64,000 nucleotides of DNA from Pleomorphomonas sp. PLEO. Its GTDB lineage: Bacteria; Pseudomonadota; Alphaproteobacteria; Rhizobiales; Pleomorphomonadaceae. Below the pieces are notes generated by a model. That model was not told where the DNA came from. It worked only from the letters and a program-made list of their open reading frames with translations, and made no database searches. Positions 11,387-20,201 of the stretch are shown here, piece by piece (the stretch's first letter is position 1; the number at the start of each line of letters is the position of its first letter). A program made the position numbers and the translations under genes. The stretch lies in the NCBI RefSeq assembly GCF_041320595.1, contig NZ_CP166625.1, forward strand, positions 1,189,501-1,253,500, given 5' to 3'.

Positions 11387-11608
11387 CCTTTCAGGCCAAA
11401 TACCTATGGGGAAAAATGCTTCTCAAGAGGGGCTGTCATCGCGTCCCACAACCCGAACGTTACGTTGCATTACGCAAGCAAAAGGCTCTAGGAGTTTTTC
11501 CGGAGGTCCGGCCGGCCTCGGCTCGCTTTCCGGGAGGGAGGCGGGAAGGGGGCGCCTTGGGGCGGCTCTTCCGATGCTGGCATATGCGAGACACCCTGGA
11601 GAAGCTCA

Positions 11609-12742
11609 ATGAAGATTGCGGTGTTGAAGGAACCCGATCCCGAGGAGGGGCGCGTCGCCATCACTCCCGAGACGGCCAAGCGCTTCATCGGCCTTGGCGC
11701 CACGGTGCTGGTGGAAGCTGGCGCGGGAATACGCTCGCTCATTCTGGACTTTGATTATTCGATGGTTGGCGCGGTGCTGACCGAGACGGCGGCCGACGCG
11801 GTGCGCGAGGCCGATATCGTGTTGACGGTACGGCGCCCGTCGCAGGAGATCCTGTCGCACCTCAAGAAGGGCGCGCTCGCCATCGCCATGATGGACCCTT
11901 ACGGCGATAATGACGCCATCAAGGCCATGGCCGATACGGGTGTTACCGCCTTCGCCATGGAGTTCATGCCGCGCATCACCCGTGCCCAGGTGATGGACGT
12001 GTTGTCGAGCCAGGCCAACCTTGCCGGCTATCAGGCGGTCATCGATGCCGCGTCCGAATATGGCCGCGCCTTTCCGATGATGATGACGGCGGCTGGCACG
12101 GTGCCGCCGGCGCGCGTCTTCGTGATGGGCGCCGGTGTCGCCGGTCTGCAGGCGATCGCTACCGCCCGCCGGCTTGGTGCCGTGGTGACGGCCACCGACG
12201 TGCGGCCGGCTGCCAAGGAGCAGGTGGAAAGCCTCGGTGGCAAGTTCGTCGCCGTCGAAGACGAGGAATTCAAGCAGGCCGAGACGGCGGCGGGTTATGC
12301 CAAGCCGATGTCGGCCGAATATCAGGCCAAGCAGGCGGCGCTGGTCGCCGAGCACATCAAGAAGCAGGACATCGTCATTACCACGGCGCTGATCCCCGGC
12401 CGGCCGGCGCCGCGCCTGGTTTCCGCCGATATGGTGAAGTCGATGAAGCCGGGCTCGGTGCTGATCGACCTTGCCGTAGAACGCGGCGGCAACGTCGAAG
12501 GCGCCCGGCTCGGCGAGGTCGTGACGACGGCGGAAGGCATCCGCATCGTCGGCCACAAGAATGTGCCCGGCCGAATCGCCGCCACCGCCTCCCAGCTCTA
12601 CGCCAAGAACCTGTTCGCCTTCGTCGAGACACTGGTCGACAAGAAGGAAAAGGTTCTCGCCGTCAATTGGGACGACGAACTCGTCAAGGCAACCGCGCTG
12701 ACGCGCGACGGTGCCGTCATCCATCCTGCTTTCCTGAACTGA
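11609..12742 (+). CDS. pntAA: NAD(P) transhydrogenase subunit alpha 1 (NAD-binding domain)
   Basis: The soluble NAD(H)-binding domain I of proton-translocating transhydrogenase, which uses the proton gradient to reduce NADP+ with NADH. The 377 residues match the split alpha subunit of alphaproteobacteria, with no membrane segments. The Rossmann motif [20 protein letters not shown] is visible near residue 170. GGAG lies a short distance before the ATG. It is the first gene of a three-gene operon with pntAB 16 bp and pntB about 500 bp downstream. Confidence 0.95.
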   Translation: MKIAVLKEPDPEEGRVAITPETAKRFIGLGATVLVEAGAGIRSLILDFDYSMVGAVLTETAADAVREADIVLTVRRPSQEILSHLKKGALAIAMMDPYGDNDAIKAMADTGVTAFAMEFMPRITRAQVMDVLSSQANLAGYQAVIDAASEYGRAFPMMMTAAGTVPPARVFVMGAGVAGLQAIATARRLGAVVTATDVRPAAKEQVESLGGKFVAVEDEEFKQAETAAGYAKPMSAEYQAKQAALVAEHIKKQDIVITTALIPGRPAPRLVSADMVKSMKPGSVLIDLAVERGGNVEGARLGEVVTTAEGIRIVGHKNVPGRIAATASQLYAKNLFAFVETLVDKKEKVLAVNWDDELVKATALTRDGAVIHPAFLN

Positions 12743-12758
12743 CGCGGAGAACCATCCG

Positions 12759-13238
12759 ATGTCCTCTACGCTCACGGCCGATCAGGCCCTTGAACAGGCG
12801 CGGTTCGCCGCGCGCGTCGCCGCCGAGGCGGCCCGCGCCGCCGAAGCCGCAGCCAACGCCGCCGCCGATGCCGTCGCTTCCGGCCAGGCGGGCGCGGCCA
12901 CTGATGTGGCCGGCGCCGCCGCCCATGCGTTGTCGGGCGGGGTGATCGATCCCTTCGTGTTCCGCCTGTCCATCTTCGTGCTGGCGATCTTCGTTGGCTA
13001 TTTCGTGGTGTGGTCGGTGACGCCAGCCCTGCACACGCCGCTGATGGCGGTGACCAACGCCATCTCGTCGGTGATCATTGTCGGCGCGCTCTTGGCCGTC
13101 GGCGTTGAATTTCTGGCGCCGGGTACCGGCGTGTCGCGTGGCTTCGGCTTCGTCGCCGTGGTCCTGGCATCGGTGAACATCTTCGGTGGCTTCCTGGTCA
13201 CCAGTCGCATGCTCGCCATGTACAAAAAGAAGCATTGA
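12759..13238 (+). CDS. pntAB: NAD(P) transhydrogenase subunit alpha 2 (membrane)
   Basis: A small membrane subunit carrying part of domain II of the transhydrogenase. The C-terminal hundred residues have three to four transmembrane helices (for example [16 protein letters not shown]). The first 60 residues are an extended alanine-rich, probably coiled-coil or disordered segment, longer than in compact homologues; it may serve as a linker. Located between pntAA and pntB with short gaps, so co-transcribed. Confidence 0.92.
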   Translation: MSSTLTADQALEQARFAARVAAEAARAAEAAANAAADAVASGQAGAATDVAGAAAHALSGGVIDPFVFRLSIFVLAIFVGYFVVWSVTPALHTPLMAVTNAISSVIIVGALLAVGVEFLAPGTGVSRGFGFVAVVLASVNIFGGFLVTSRMLAMYKKKH

Positions 13239-13248
13239 GGGGACGGAC

Positions 13249-14643
13249 ATGACAGCCAATTTCTCCGCCGTCCTCTACCTGGTCTCGGGCGCCCTGTTCA
13301 TCCTGGCGCTCAAAGGACTCTCCAGCCCGGTGACGGCCCGGCGCGGCAATCTTCTGGGTATGCTCGGCATGGCGATCGCCATCTGCACGACGCTCGCCTC
13401 GATCAAGCCATCCTTCGGCGCCTATGCGCTGATCGTCGTCGGCCTCGCCATAGGTGGCGGCATCGGCGCCTACATTGCCCGCAAGATCCCCATGACGGCC
13501 ATGCCGCAGCTGGTCGCGGCCTTCCACTCGCTCGTCGGCCTCGCCGCCGTGCTGGTGGCGGCCGCCGCGATCTATGCGCCGGAAGCCTTCGGCATCGGTC
13601 TGCCCGGCTCGATCCATGCACAGGCGCTGGTCGAGATGAGCATCGGCGTCGCCATCGGCGCCATCACCTTCACCGGCTCGGTGATCGCCTTCCTCAAACT
13701 CGATGGCCGGATGAGCGGCAAGCCGATCATCCTACCGTTCCGCCACTGGGTGAACGGCGGGCTGGCCGTGCTGCTGGTGGTGCTGATCGTGCTGCTCGTC
13801 AACACGGAAAGCCACCTGGTGTTCTGGCTGATCGTGCTGGTCTCGCTGGCCTTCGGCGGCCTGCTCATCGTGCCGATCGGTGGCGCCGACATGCCGGTCG
13901 TCGTCTCCATGCTGAACAGCTACTCGGGCTGGGCGGCGGCCGGCATCGGCTTCACGCTGGGCAACACGGCGCTGATCATCACCGGCGCGCTGGTCGGCTC
14001 GTCGGGCGCCATCCTCAGCTACATCATGTGCAAGGGCATGAACCGCTCGTTCATCTCGGTGATTCTCGGCGGGTTCGGCGGCGAGACGGCGGTGGCCGGC
14101 GGCGCGGTGGAACAGCGGCCGGTCAAGCAGGGCTCGGCCGAGGACGCCGCCTTCATCATGAAGAACGCCTCCAAGGTGATCATCGTGCCCGGTTACGGCA
14201 TGGCGGTGGCCCAGGCCCAGCACGCGCTGCGCGAGATGGCCGACAAGCTGAAGGCTGAAGGCGTCGAGGTGAAATACGCCATCCACCCGGTGGCCGGCCG
14301 TATGCCCGGCCACATGAACGTGCTGCTCGCCGAGGCGTCGGTGCCTTACGATGAGGTGTTCGAACTCGAGGACATCAACTCGGAATTCGCCACCGCCGAC
14401 GTTGCCTTCGTCATCGGCGCCAACGACGTCACCAACCCCGCCGCCAAGACCGACAAGACCTCGCCGATCTATGGCATGCCGATCCTCGACGTCGAGAAGG
14501 CCGGCACGGTGCTGTTCGTCAAGCGCGGTATGGGCTCTGGCTACGCCGGCGTCGAGAACGAGCTGTTCTTCCGCGACAACACCATGATGCTGTTCGCCGA
14601 CGCCAAGAAGATGGTGGAGACGATCGTCAAGAACCTCGAATGA
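13249..14643 (+). CDS. pntB: NAD(P) transhydrogenase subunit beta
   Basis: Membrane subunit of 464 residues holding the rest of domain II (about nine transmembrane helices in residues 1-260) and the NADP(H)-binding domain III at the C-terminus, where VIIVPGYGMAVAQAQHAL and IGANDVTNPAA are typical. I start at the ATG at 13249, ten bases after the pntAB stop and preceded by GAGGGGACGG; the longer frame starting at 13186 would overlap pntAB. The operon ends in a clear terminator. Confidence 0.95.
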   Translation: MTANFSAVLYLVSGALFILALKGLSSPVTARRGNLLGMLGMAIAICTTLASIKPSFGAYALIVVGLAIGGGIGAYIARKIPMTAMPQLVAAFHSLVGLAAVLVAAAAIYAPEAFGIGLPGSIHAQALVEMSIGVAIGAITFTGSVIAFLKLDGRMSGKPIILPFRHWVNGGLAVLLVVLIVLLVNTESHLVFWLIVLVSLAFGGLLIVPIGGADMPVVVSMLNSYSGWAAAGIGFTLGNTALIITGALVGSSGAILSYIMCKGMNRSFISVILGGFGGETAVAGGAVEQRPVKQGSAEDAAFIMKNASKVIIVPGYGMAVAQAQHALREMADKLKAEGVEVKYAIHPVAGRMPGHMNVLLAEASVPYDEVFELEDINSEFATADVAFVIGANDVTNPAAKTDKTSPIYGMPILDVEKAGTVLFVKRGMGSGYAGVENELFFRDNTMMLFADAKKMVETIVKNLE

Positions 14644-14667
14644 GGTTCGAAACGGGCTGAAAAAGCA

Positions 14668-14704
14668 GGGGCCGTCGCGGGGTACGCGGCGGCCCCTTCG
14701 TTTT
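14668..14704 (+). terminator. Intrinsic terminator of the pnt operon
   Basis: Eleven-base-pair stem (14668-14678 with 14686-14696, one G-U pair), 7-nt loop, then TTCGTTTT. It separates pntB from the convergent MATE gene that ends at 14707. Confidence 0.88.
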
Positions 14705-14706
14705 AC

Positions 14707-16095
14707 TCAGGCCGAGCTGGGGTGGAAGATGCCCCAGGATAGGTGGTGCCGGCGGGCGTTCCAGATGAGCAGGGCGGCCACCACGCCGAGCATCACCACG
14801 TCGCTGACCGGATAGGCGATCCAGATGCCGATCTCGCCGACCGCCATTGGCAGCAGGACGAGCACCGGCAGACTGATGACATAGGTGCGGACGAGATTGA
14901 GGATCGCCGCGCTGCCGGCCATGCCGAGCGCCTGATAGTAGCCGCCGAGGATCATTAGCGGTGCCGACAGCACATAGGTGACGTTGGTAACCGGCATGAT
15001 GCGCGCCACCTCGTCGATTACCTGGAGATCGGCAACGAACAGCGAGCCGACCGGCCGAGCGAGGAACATGAACATCGCTTCGAACAGAACCGCGTAGACC
15101 ACGGCGATGCTGAAGGCGACCTTCAGCGTCGTCCTGACACGATCGTGCAGACCGGCGCCGAAGTTATTTCCGGCAATCGACTGGCAGGCCATGGTGACGC
15201 CGAGGAGCGGCAGGAAGGCGAAGGTCATGACGCGGTTGAGGACGCCGTAAGCGGCGATGGTGGCGGCCGGATTGGCGGTCGACCACACCTGGATGTCAGT
15301 GATCACCGTGGCGCTCGACAGGCTGATGCCGAGCAGGCCCAGCGATGGCGGCGCGCCGAGGGCAAGCATTTCCTTCCAGTTGGCAAGAAGCGACCCTGTG
15401 CCGCGCGCATAGAGCGGCAGCCGCGTGCGGCCGGAGAGGCGGAGGAAGAATACGGCGGCGATGGCCACCACCTGCGCCAGCACGGTGCCGGCGGCCGAGC
15501 CGGCGACGCCGAGCCCGAACGGGCCGATCAGGATGTAGTTGAAGACGATGTTGAGCAGCGTCACCGAGATGGCGACGATTGCCATCATCCCGACCTTGCC
15601 CTCCGAGCGCAGCGCGTCGCCCTGGATCGACAGGAAGAAGCTGAAGGGCGAGAACACCACCATGATGGTGGTGAACACGAGACCCATGTGGGCGATCTCC
15701 GGATCGCCTTCCGACAGCGCGCGCGTCATCGGCCCGCCGACGAACAGCAGCACCAGAATCAGGACGCCGCAGACGATGAGCGCCAGGAGGTTGGCGGCAT
15801 TGACGCTGCCCTCGGCCGCGCGGATGTCGCCGGCGCCGATCTCGCGGGCGACGATGGACGCCATGCCCGAGGACACCATGCTCTGCAATGCCACGATCAG
15901 CATCATCACCGGAAACATCAGCGTCACTGCGGTGAGCGCCTTCGGTCCGGCGAGGCGGCCGAGCAGCAGCGCGTCGACCACGGTGTAAAGACCGCTCACC
16001 GTCATGAACAGGACGATCGGCGCGGCGGTGCGCACGAACACCCGCGTCAGCGAGCCGTGAAGATAGGGATTCTGGGTTTTTTCTTGTTCGGACAT
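14707..16095 (-). CDS. MATE family multidrug/sodium antiporter
   Basis: An inner-membrane exporter of 462 residues with twelve predicted helices in two halves of six, the MATE layout. The N-terminal half begins FVRTAAPIVLFMTVSGLYTVVDALLLGRLAG, where the VDALLLGRL stretch is characteristic of MATE helix 1. The ATG at 16095 is preceded by GAGG; a longer frame reaching 16137 has no better signal. The substrate cannot be predicted. It stands alone and is convergent with pntB. Confidence 0.88.
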   Translation of the reverse strand: MSEQEKTQNPYLHGSLTRVFVRTAAPIVLFMTVSGLYTVVDALLLGRLAGPKALTAVTLMFPVMMLIVALQSMVSSGMASIVAREIGAGDIRAAEGSVNAANLLALIVCGVLILVLLFVGGPMTRALSEGDPEIAHMGLVFTTIMVVFSPFSFFLSIQGDALRSEGKVGMMAIVAISVTLLNIVFNYILIGPFGLGVAGSAAGTVLAQVVAIAAVFFLRLSGRTRLPLYARGTGSLLANWKEMLALGAPPSLGLLGISLSSATVITDIQVWSTANPAATIAAYGVLNRVMTFAFLPLLGVTMACQSIAGNNFGAGLHDRVRTTLKVAFSIAVVYAVLFEAMFMFLARPVGSLFVADLQVIDEVARIMPVTNVTYVLSAPLMILGGYYQALGMAGSAAILNLVRTYVISLPVLVLLPMAVGEIGIWIAYPVSDVVMLGVVAALLIWNARRHHLSWGIFHPSSA

Positions 16096-16374
16096 GACCT
16101 CGCCTCGCAGCGCACTCCGGAGCCATAGCCCAGACATTGCAAGGGCTTTGCTCTAACGCTTTGTGTCAGGCGCCCGCTTGATCAGGCTTGTCGCAAGCCG
16201 GTCGCGCGGACGCATTGGAAACGAGACGAGGAACCCGCATTGCCGCACGTCGGAGCGCGAAAATGGATGAGACAAGGAAACTGGCTTCACCAATGCTCGA
16301 AAAAGCATGCGGGCGGCCGGCGCCAGGGACCGGCTGCCGAAGTAGAACGTCACGGAATGGTTGTCAATATCGGC

Positions 16375-16830
16375 CTATTGCCGGCTGTCGAGATAGGCCT
16401 CGAAGGCCTTCAGCGTCGTCTCGGAGACGTAATGCTCGATGCCCTCGGCATCCATTTCGGCCGCCTCGGGCGGTACGCCGACGGCGATCAGCAGGCGAAC
16501 CACCAGGCGGTGGCGGGCCTTCACCTCGCGGGCCATGGCGGCGCCGGTGTCGGTGAGGAAAACGCCGCGATAAGGCCGCGAAATGACCAGACCTTCGCGC
16601 TTCAGCCGCAGCACTGCCTTGTTGGCGGTGGGGTGGGTGACGCCCAGCCGGCGGGCGATGTCGGTGATGCGCGCCTCGCCGAACTCCTCGGTGAGGTCGG
16701 CGATCAGCTCGGTATAGTCCTCGAAGAGGGCCGTTGAGCGGATGGCGCGGGCGTTGGTGAAGCGGTCGGCGTCGGTCGCCTCCGGCGGGATGCCGTCGTC
16801 GGGCTCGGGCGGCAGATCATCCCTCGACAT
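16375..16830 (-). CDS. mntR: Manganese-responsive transcriptional regulator MntR
   Basis: A DtxR/MntR-family repressor of 151 residues. Residues about 35-95 form the winged helix (ITDIARRLGVTHPTANKAVLRL), followed by the metal-binding dimerization part with Glu and His ligands (RHRLVVRLLIAVGV, EAAEMDAEGIEHYVS). It has no SH3 domain, as expected of MntR. It is divergent from mntH with about 230 bp between, which contain an MntR-type palindrome. The expected role is repression of manganese uptake when Mn(II) is plentiful. Confidence 0.9.
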   Translation of the reverse strand: MSRDDLPPEPDDGIPPEATDADRFTNARAIRSTALFEDYTELIADLTEEFGEARITDIARRLGVTHPTANKAVLRLKREGLVISRPYRGVFLTDTGAAMAREVKARHRLVVRLLIAVGVPPEAAEMDAEGIEHYVSETTLKAFEAYLDSRQ

Positions 16831-16981
16831 GGGTCCAGTCCTTCACGGTCCTTTGGGCGGCAGCAAGGGGCCGACGCGCTGCTTTGATGGCGCGGCACAC
16901 TATGCAGCCCAGGCTAAGATTTGCAATCGTCCATCAGGATTGGCGGGTTTCGGCGGAACCGATGACGGTCACGCGGATTTA

Positions 16982-17000
16982 ATTGCAAGTTAGTCGCAAT
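16982..17000. promoter_or_regulatory. Possible Fur/Mur-type operator upstream of mntH promoter
   Basis: ATTGC (16982-16986) is inverted as GCAAT (16996-17000) around an AT-rich centre, just upstream of the -35 element. The form resembles alphaproteobacterial Fur/Mur boxes (TGC...GCA with an AT-rich core) as I recall them. Alphaproteobacteria use Mur or MntR for mntH, and both signals may be present here. Tentative. Confidence 0.3.
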
Positions 17001-17004
17001 AAGC

Positions 17005-17032
17005 TTGACGGAAATGTAGCCTATGCTATATT
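17005..17032 (+). promoter_or_regulatory. Probable mntH promoter
   Basis: TTGACG at 17005-17010 and TATATT at 17027-17032 with a 16-bp spacer, about 32 bp upstream of the mntH ATG. The whole spacer and -10 element are covered by the MntR palindrome, giving a simple steric-repression layout. Confidence 0.65.
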
Positions 17033-17033
17033 T
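17012..17033. promoter_or_regulatory. MntR box overlapping the mntH -10 element
   Basis: AAATGTAGC and GCTATATTT flank a 4-bp centre. This is a 22-bp dyad close to the enterobacterial MntR consensus as I remember it. A second perfect inverted repeat, CCTATGCT (17020-17027) with AGCATAGG (17037-17044), overlaps it and could be a further MntR half-site. The location between mntR and mntH supports the call. Confidence 0.8.
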
Positions 17034-17063
17034 CCAAGCATAGGAAACCTCCTGGTGATCCCG

Positions 17064-18389
17064 ATGTCCGCAGTCTCCCAGTCCGCCGTCAGCGTAACCC
17101 CCTCCGGAATGACCGGTCGCACGTCGATCGCCATCTCGGAAGCGCTGGCGGGCCGGCTCAAGGGACCACGGGCGATGCTGGCCTTCGTCGGCCCGGCGGT
17201 GATCGCCTCGATCGCCTACATGGACCCCGGCAACTACGCCACTAACATCGGTGCCGGCGCTGGCTATGGCTACGCGCTGATCTGGGTGGTGGTGATGGCC
17301 AATCTCGTGGCCATGCTGTTCCAGGCGCTGTCGGCCAAGCTCGGCATCGTCACCGGCCGCAACCTCGCCGAAATGAGCCGCGATCATTTTCCCTTCCCGG
17401 TGGTGATCGTCATGTGGATCATCTCCGAGATCGCCGCCATGGCCACCGACCTCGCCGAGTTCCTTGGCGGAGCGATCGGCTTGTCGCTGCTGTTCGGTAC
17501 CTCGCTGTTCACCGGCATGGTCATTACCGCTCTGGTCACCTACGGCCTGCTGATGTTCGACCGCGGTGGCTTCAGGCCGATGGAGCTGATCATCGGTGGT
17601 CTCGTCGGCGTGATTGGCGTCAGCTATCTGATCGAGATGCTGATCGCTCCGATCGACTGGATGGCCGCCGCCACCGGCGCCGTGACCCCGGTATTGCCGG
17701 ACGCTGGCGCGCTGACCTTGGCCGTCGGCATCATCGGTGCCACCGTCATGCCGCACGCCGTCTACCTGCACTCCGGCCTCACCCAGCATCGGGCGAAGGT
17801 GCGCAACGAGGGCGAGCGCCGCAAGGTGCTGAAGTTCTCCAACATCGAAGTGGTGGCCGCGCTGGCCGTTGCCGGCCTCGTCAATATCGCCATGGTCATG
17901 ATGGCCGCCTCGGCCTTCCACGCCGGCCATAGCGACGTCGCCGAGATCGAGACCGCCTATCACACCCTGACCCCGCTGCTCGGCGCCGCTGCCGCCGGTG
18001 TGTTCCTGGTGTCGCTGATCGCCTCCGGCATCTCCTCGTCGGTGGTCGGCACCATGGCCGGTCAGATGATCATGCAGGGCTTCGTTCGCTTCGAGATCCC
18101 GGTTTTCCTCCGCCGTCTCATCACCATGGTGCCGGCGTTCGCAGTGGTCGCCGCCGGCGTCAACGCCACCGACGCGCTGGTCATCAGCCAGGTGGTGCTG
18201 TCGTTGGCGCTGCCGGTGCCGATGATCGCCCTTGTGCTGCTCACCCGCCGCGCCGATATCATGGGCGCCTACGCCAATGGCCGCCTGACCGACGCGCTCG
18301 CCATCGCCGCCACCGTCGCGGTGCTGTCGCTCAATGCCGTGCTGGTGTATGGCGCCTTGGGGCTGAAAATCCCCGGCCTTTCCGGCTGA
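17064..18389 (+). CDS. mntH: Nramp family manganese/divalent metal transporter
   Basis: A proton-coupled Mn(II) importer of the inner membrane, 441 residues with eleven predicted helices. The Nramp signature in helix 1 is visible as YMDPGNYATNI (metal-ligand Asp and Asn), and helix 6 shows VMPHAVYLHSG with its Met and His. I take the ATG at 17064; the longer frame would start inside the operator region. Expression should fall in high Mn(II) through the MntR box in its promoter. Confidence 0.95.
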   Translation: MSAVSQSAVSVTPSGMTGRTSIAISEALAGRLKGPRAMLAFVGPAVIASIAYMDPGNYATNIGAGAGYGYALIWVVVMANLVAMLFQALSAKLGIVTGRNLAEMSRDHFPFPVVIVMWIISEIAAMATDLAEFLGGAIGLSLLFGTSLFTGMVITALVTYGLLMFDRGGFRPMELIIGGLVGVIGVSYLIEMLIAPIDWMAAATGAVTPVLPDAGALTLAVGIIGATVMPHAVYLHSGLTQHRAKVRNEGERRKVLKFSNIEVVAALAVAGLVNIAMVMMAASAFHAGHSDVAEIETAYHTLTPLLGAAAAGVFLVSLIASGISSSVVGTMAGQMIMQGFVRFEIPVFLRRLITMVPAFAVVAAGVNATDALVISQVVLSLALPVPMIALVLLTRRADIMGAYANGRLTDALAIAATVAVLSLNAVLVYGALGLKIPGLSG

Positions 18390-18566
18390 AAGGGGCCTGA
18401 AGGCCTCATTGCAACGACTCTTTCGGCTAGCTCCGCGAATCGTGATTGCTGCCTTCTTACCCTGTGAACGAGAAATAAGCAGATTAGGACAGTTGCCAAG
18501 AGTGGCGATTGTCGTCATTCCTGTCGTATAAGTCATGCGACAAGCCCTGCGAGTTCCGCGTTTCCC

Positions 18567-19169
18567 ATGAGCATGCCAAACCGCCTCATACCGAACCAGC
18601 CGGTTCCCCCGCTACGGGTGAAGACCGTCGGTGGTCCTTGCTGGCGGCTGTGCGACCAGAAGCCGCAGCACTTCACGCTTGTCCTGTTCTACAGCGGCCT
18701 GCAGTGTCCTTTCTGCAAGGCGCAGCTCCAGGAGTACGAGGCGCGTTACGAAGAGTTCCGCAAACTCGGCGTTCGTGTTCTCGCCGTCTCCGCCGACAGC
18801 CGTGAGCGCGCCGAGCAGGCGGTTCGCGACTGGCATCTCGACGAGCTGACGGTCTGCTGGGGATTGACGGTCGACCAGGCGCAGGACTGGGGTCTCTATC
18901 TCAGCGAAGGGCATGGCAGGGTGTTTAATGGCATCGAGGAGCCCAGCTGGCATGTCGAGCCGGGATTGTTCTTCATCAAGCCCGATGGTCGCCTCTACGC
19001 CGGCTTCGTGCAGACGGTGCCAGTTGCCCAGCCTCGGATCGATGACGTGCTCGGCGGCATCCGCTTTGCCATCGAGACGGCGATGGAGCCGTCGGGTAGT
19101 GCTGACGACGAAGCCTGTCGTGGCGAAGACTGTGGCTGTGGCGAGCCCGCCAAGCTGCACGCCGTTTGA
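18567..19169 (+). CDS. AhpC/TSA-family peroxiredoxin-like protein
   Basis: A thioredoxin-fold protein of 200 residues without a signal peptide. The catalytic region is LQCPFCKAQL, with a CxxC pair in which the first Cys fits the peroxidatic position of peroxiredoxin-like proteins. A short Cys-rich tail (CRGEDCGCGEP) near the C-terminus is unusual and could bind metal or act as a redox relay. It probably reduces peroxides or acts as a thiol oxidoreductase. It follows mntH by about 180 bp on the same strand; shared function in oxidative stress is possible but no common promoter is evident. Confidence 0.75.
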   Translation: MSMPNRLIPNQPVPPLRVKTVGGPCWRLCDQKPQHFTLVLFYSGLQCPFCKAQLQEYEARYEEFRKLGVRVLAVSADSRERAEQAVRDWHLDELTVCWGLTVDQAQDWGLYLSEGHGRVFNGIEEPSWHVEPGLFFIKPDGRLYAGFVQTVPVAQPRIDDVLGGIRFAIETAMEPSGSADDEACRGEDCGCGEPAKLHAV

Positions 19170-19201
19170 CCGGGCAAAGGCCCGATCTGTTTCTTTCAAG
19201 C

Positions 19202-19246
19202 TCCGCCCGGAAGGTTGATGACTTTCCGGGCGGATCTTTTTGTTTT
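19202..19246 (+). terminator. Intrinsic terminator between convergent genes
   Basis: Eleven-base-pair perfect stem (19202-19212 with 19224-19234) followed by TCTTTTTGTTTT. It serves the peroxiredoxin-like gene; the T-rich tail runs up to the thiY stop. Confidence 0.9.
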
Positions 19247-20181
19247 CAGCGCAGCTCGACCGCGTAGTCCTCGACCGGCTTCACCGTCTTGATCAGGCCG
19301 GCGTCCTTCATGAACTGAGAGAAGCGCTGGTAGCGGCCGGCGTCGAGCGCGGCGGGACGCTTGGCAAAGCGCGGCAGCGTGTCGGCCCAGGCGCGGCGGT
19401 TGAGGTCGTCGTTGAGGTCGGGATAGGCCTTGATGAACACCGCCCAGGCGTCGTCCGGGTGGTTGGTGAGGTAGATGGTCGCCTCTTCGACGGCGGCGAG
19501 GAATTCCGGCAGGCGCTTGTCGCCGATGAGATCCTTGCGCGTCACGTAGATCAGTTCGTCATAGGCCGGCATGCCGTTTTCTTCCGGATAGAAGGCGACG
19601 CCTTCATGCCCTTCGATCTTCATCTGGTTGAGTTCGAAGTTGCGATAACCGCCGACCACCGCGTCGACCTGGCCGGCCAGCAGCGACGCCGACAGCGAGA
19701 AATTGACGTTGACCAGCTCGACGTCGTCGGTCTTGAGGCCGGCCGTCTTCAGGAACTGGCCCAGCATGGCATCCTCGAAACCGGATACCGAATAGCCGAT
19801 TTTGCGGCCCTTGAGGTCGGCCAGCGTCTTCACCGGCCCGTCTTTGAGGGCGATCAGCGTATTCAGCGGCGTCTCGATCAGCGTGCCGAAGCGGACGAGC
19901 GGCAGGCCGGCATCGACGTCGAGGTCGAGGCTGGGCTGGTAGTGCAGCGCCACGTCGGCCTGGCCGGCGGCGACGAGACGCGGCGGCGCTGACGGATCGG
20001 CCGGGGCGATGAGGTCGACGTCGAGGCCGTGGGCGGCAAAGATACCCTTTTCCTTCGCCACCACCAGCGGCGCGTGGTCGGGATTGACGAACCATTCGAG
20101 CAGCACGGAGAGCTTGTCGGCGGCGGCCGCTGGGCTGACCGCGAGCATGAGGGCGGTGGCAAGGGCGGGAAGAAGACGCAT
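19246..20181 (-). CDS. thiY: ABC transporter substrate-binding protein for thiamine pyrimidine precursor (ThiY-like)
   Basis: A periplasmic NMT1/THI5-type binding protein of 311 residues. The signal peptide is MRLLPALATALMLAVSPAAA, and the mature start KLSVLLEWFVNPDHAPLVVA is characteristic of ThiY, which binds formylaminopyrimidine or HMP. The long frame reaching 20619 is excluded because it overlaps thiX. It is the second gene after a TPP riboswitch, 20 bp downstream of thiX, which supports a thiamine-precursor role over other NMT1-family substrates. Confidence 0.85.
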   Translation of the reverse strand: MRLLPALATALMLAVSPAAAADKLSVLLEWFVNPDHAPLVVAKEKGIFAAHGLDVDLIAPADPSAPPRLVAAGQADVALHYQPSLDLDVDAGLPLVRFGTLIETPLNTLIALKDGPVKTLADLKGRKIGYSVSGFEDAMLGQFLKTAGLKTDDVELVNVNFSLSASLLAGQVDAVVGGYRNFELNQMKIEGHEGVAFYPEENGMPAYDELIYVTRKDLIGDKRLPEFLAAVEEATIYLTNHPDDAWAVFIKAYPDLNDDLNRRAWADTLPRFAKRPAALDAGRYQRFSQFMKDAGLIKTVKPVEDYAVELR

Positions 20182-20201
20182 CGATAGATCCTTTCGGGAG
20201 G

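Noticed and set aside
16914-18536. 540-codon minus-strand frame opposite mntH, His/Asp/Gly-rich
   Set aside because: A shadow of the mntH frame; the His-rich composition is the expected reverse of its codon use rather than a metal-binding protein.
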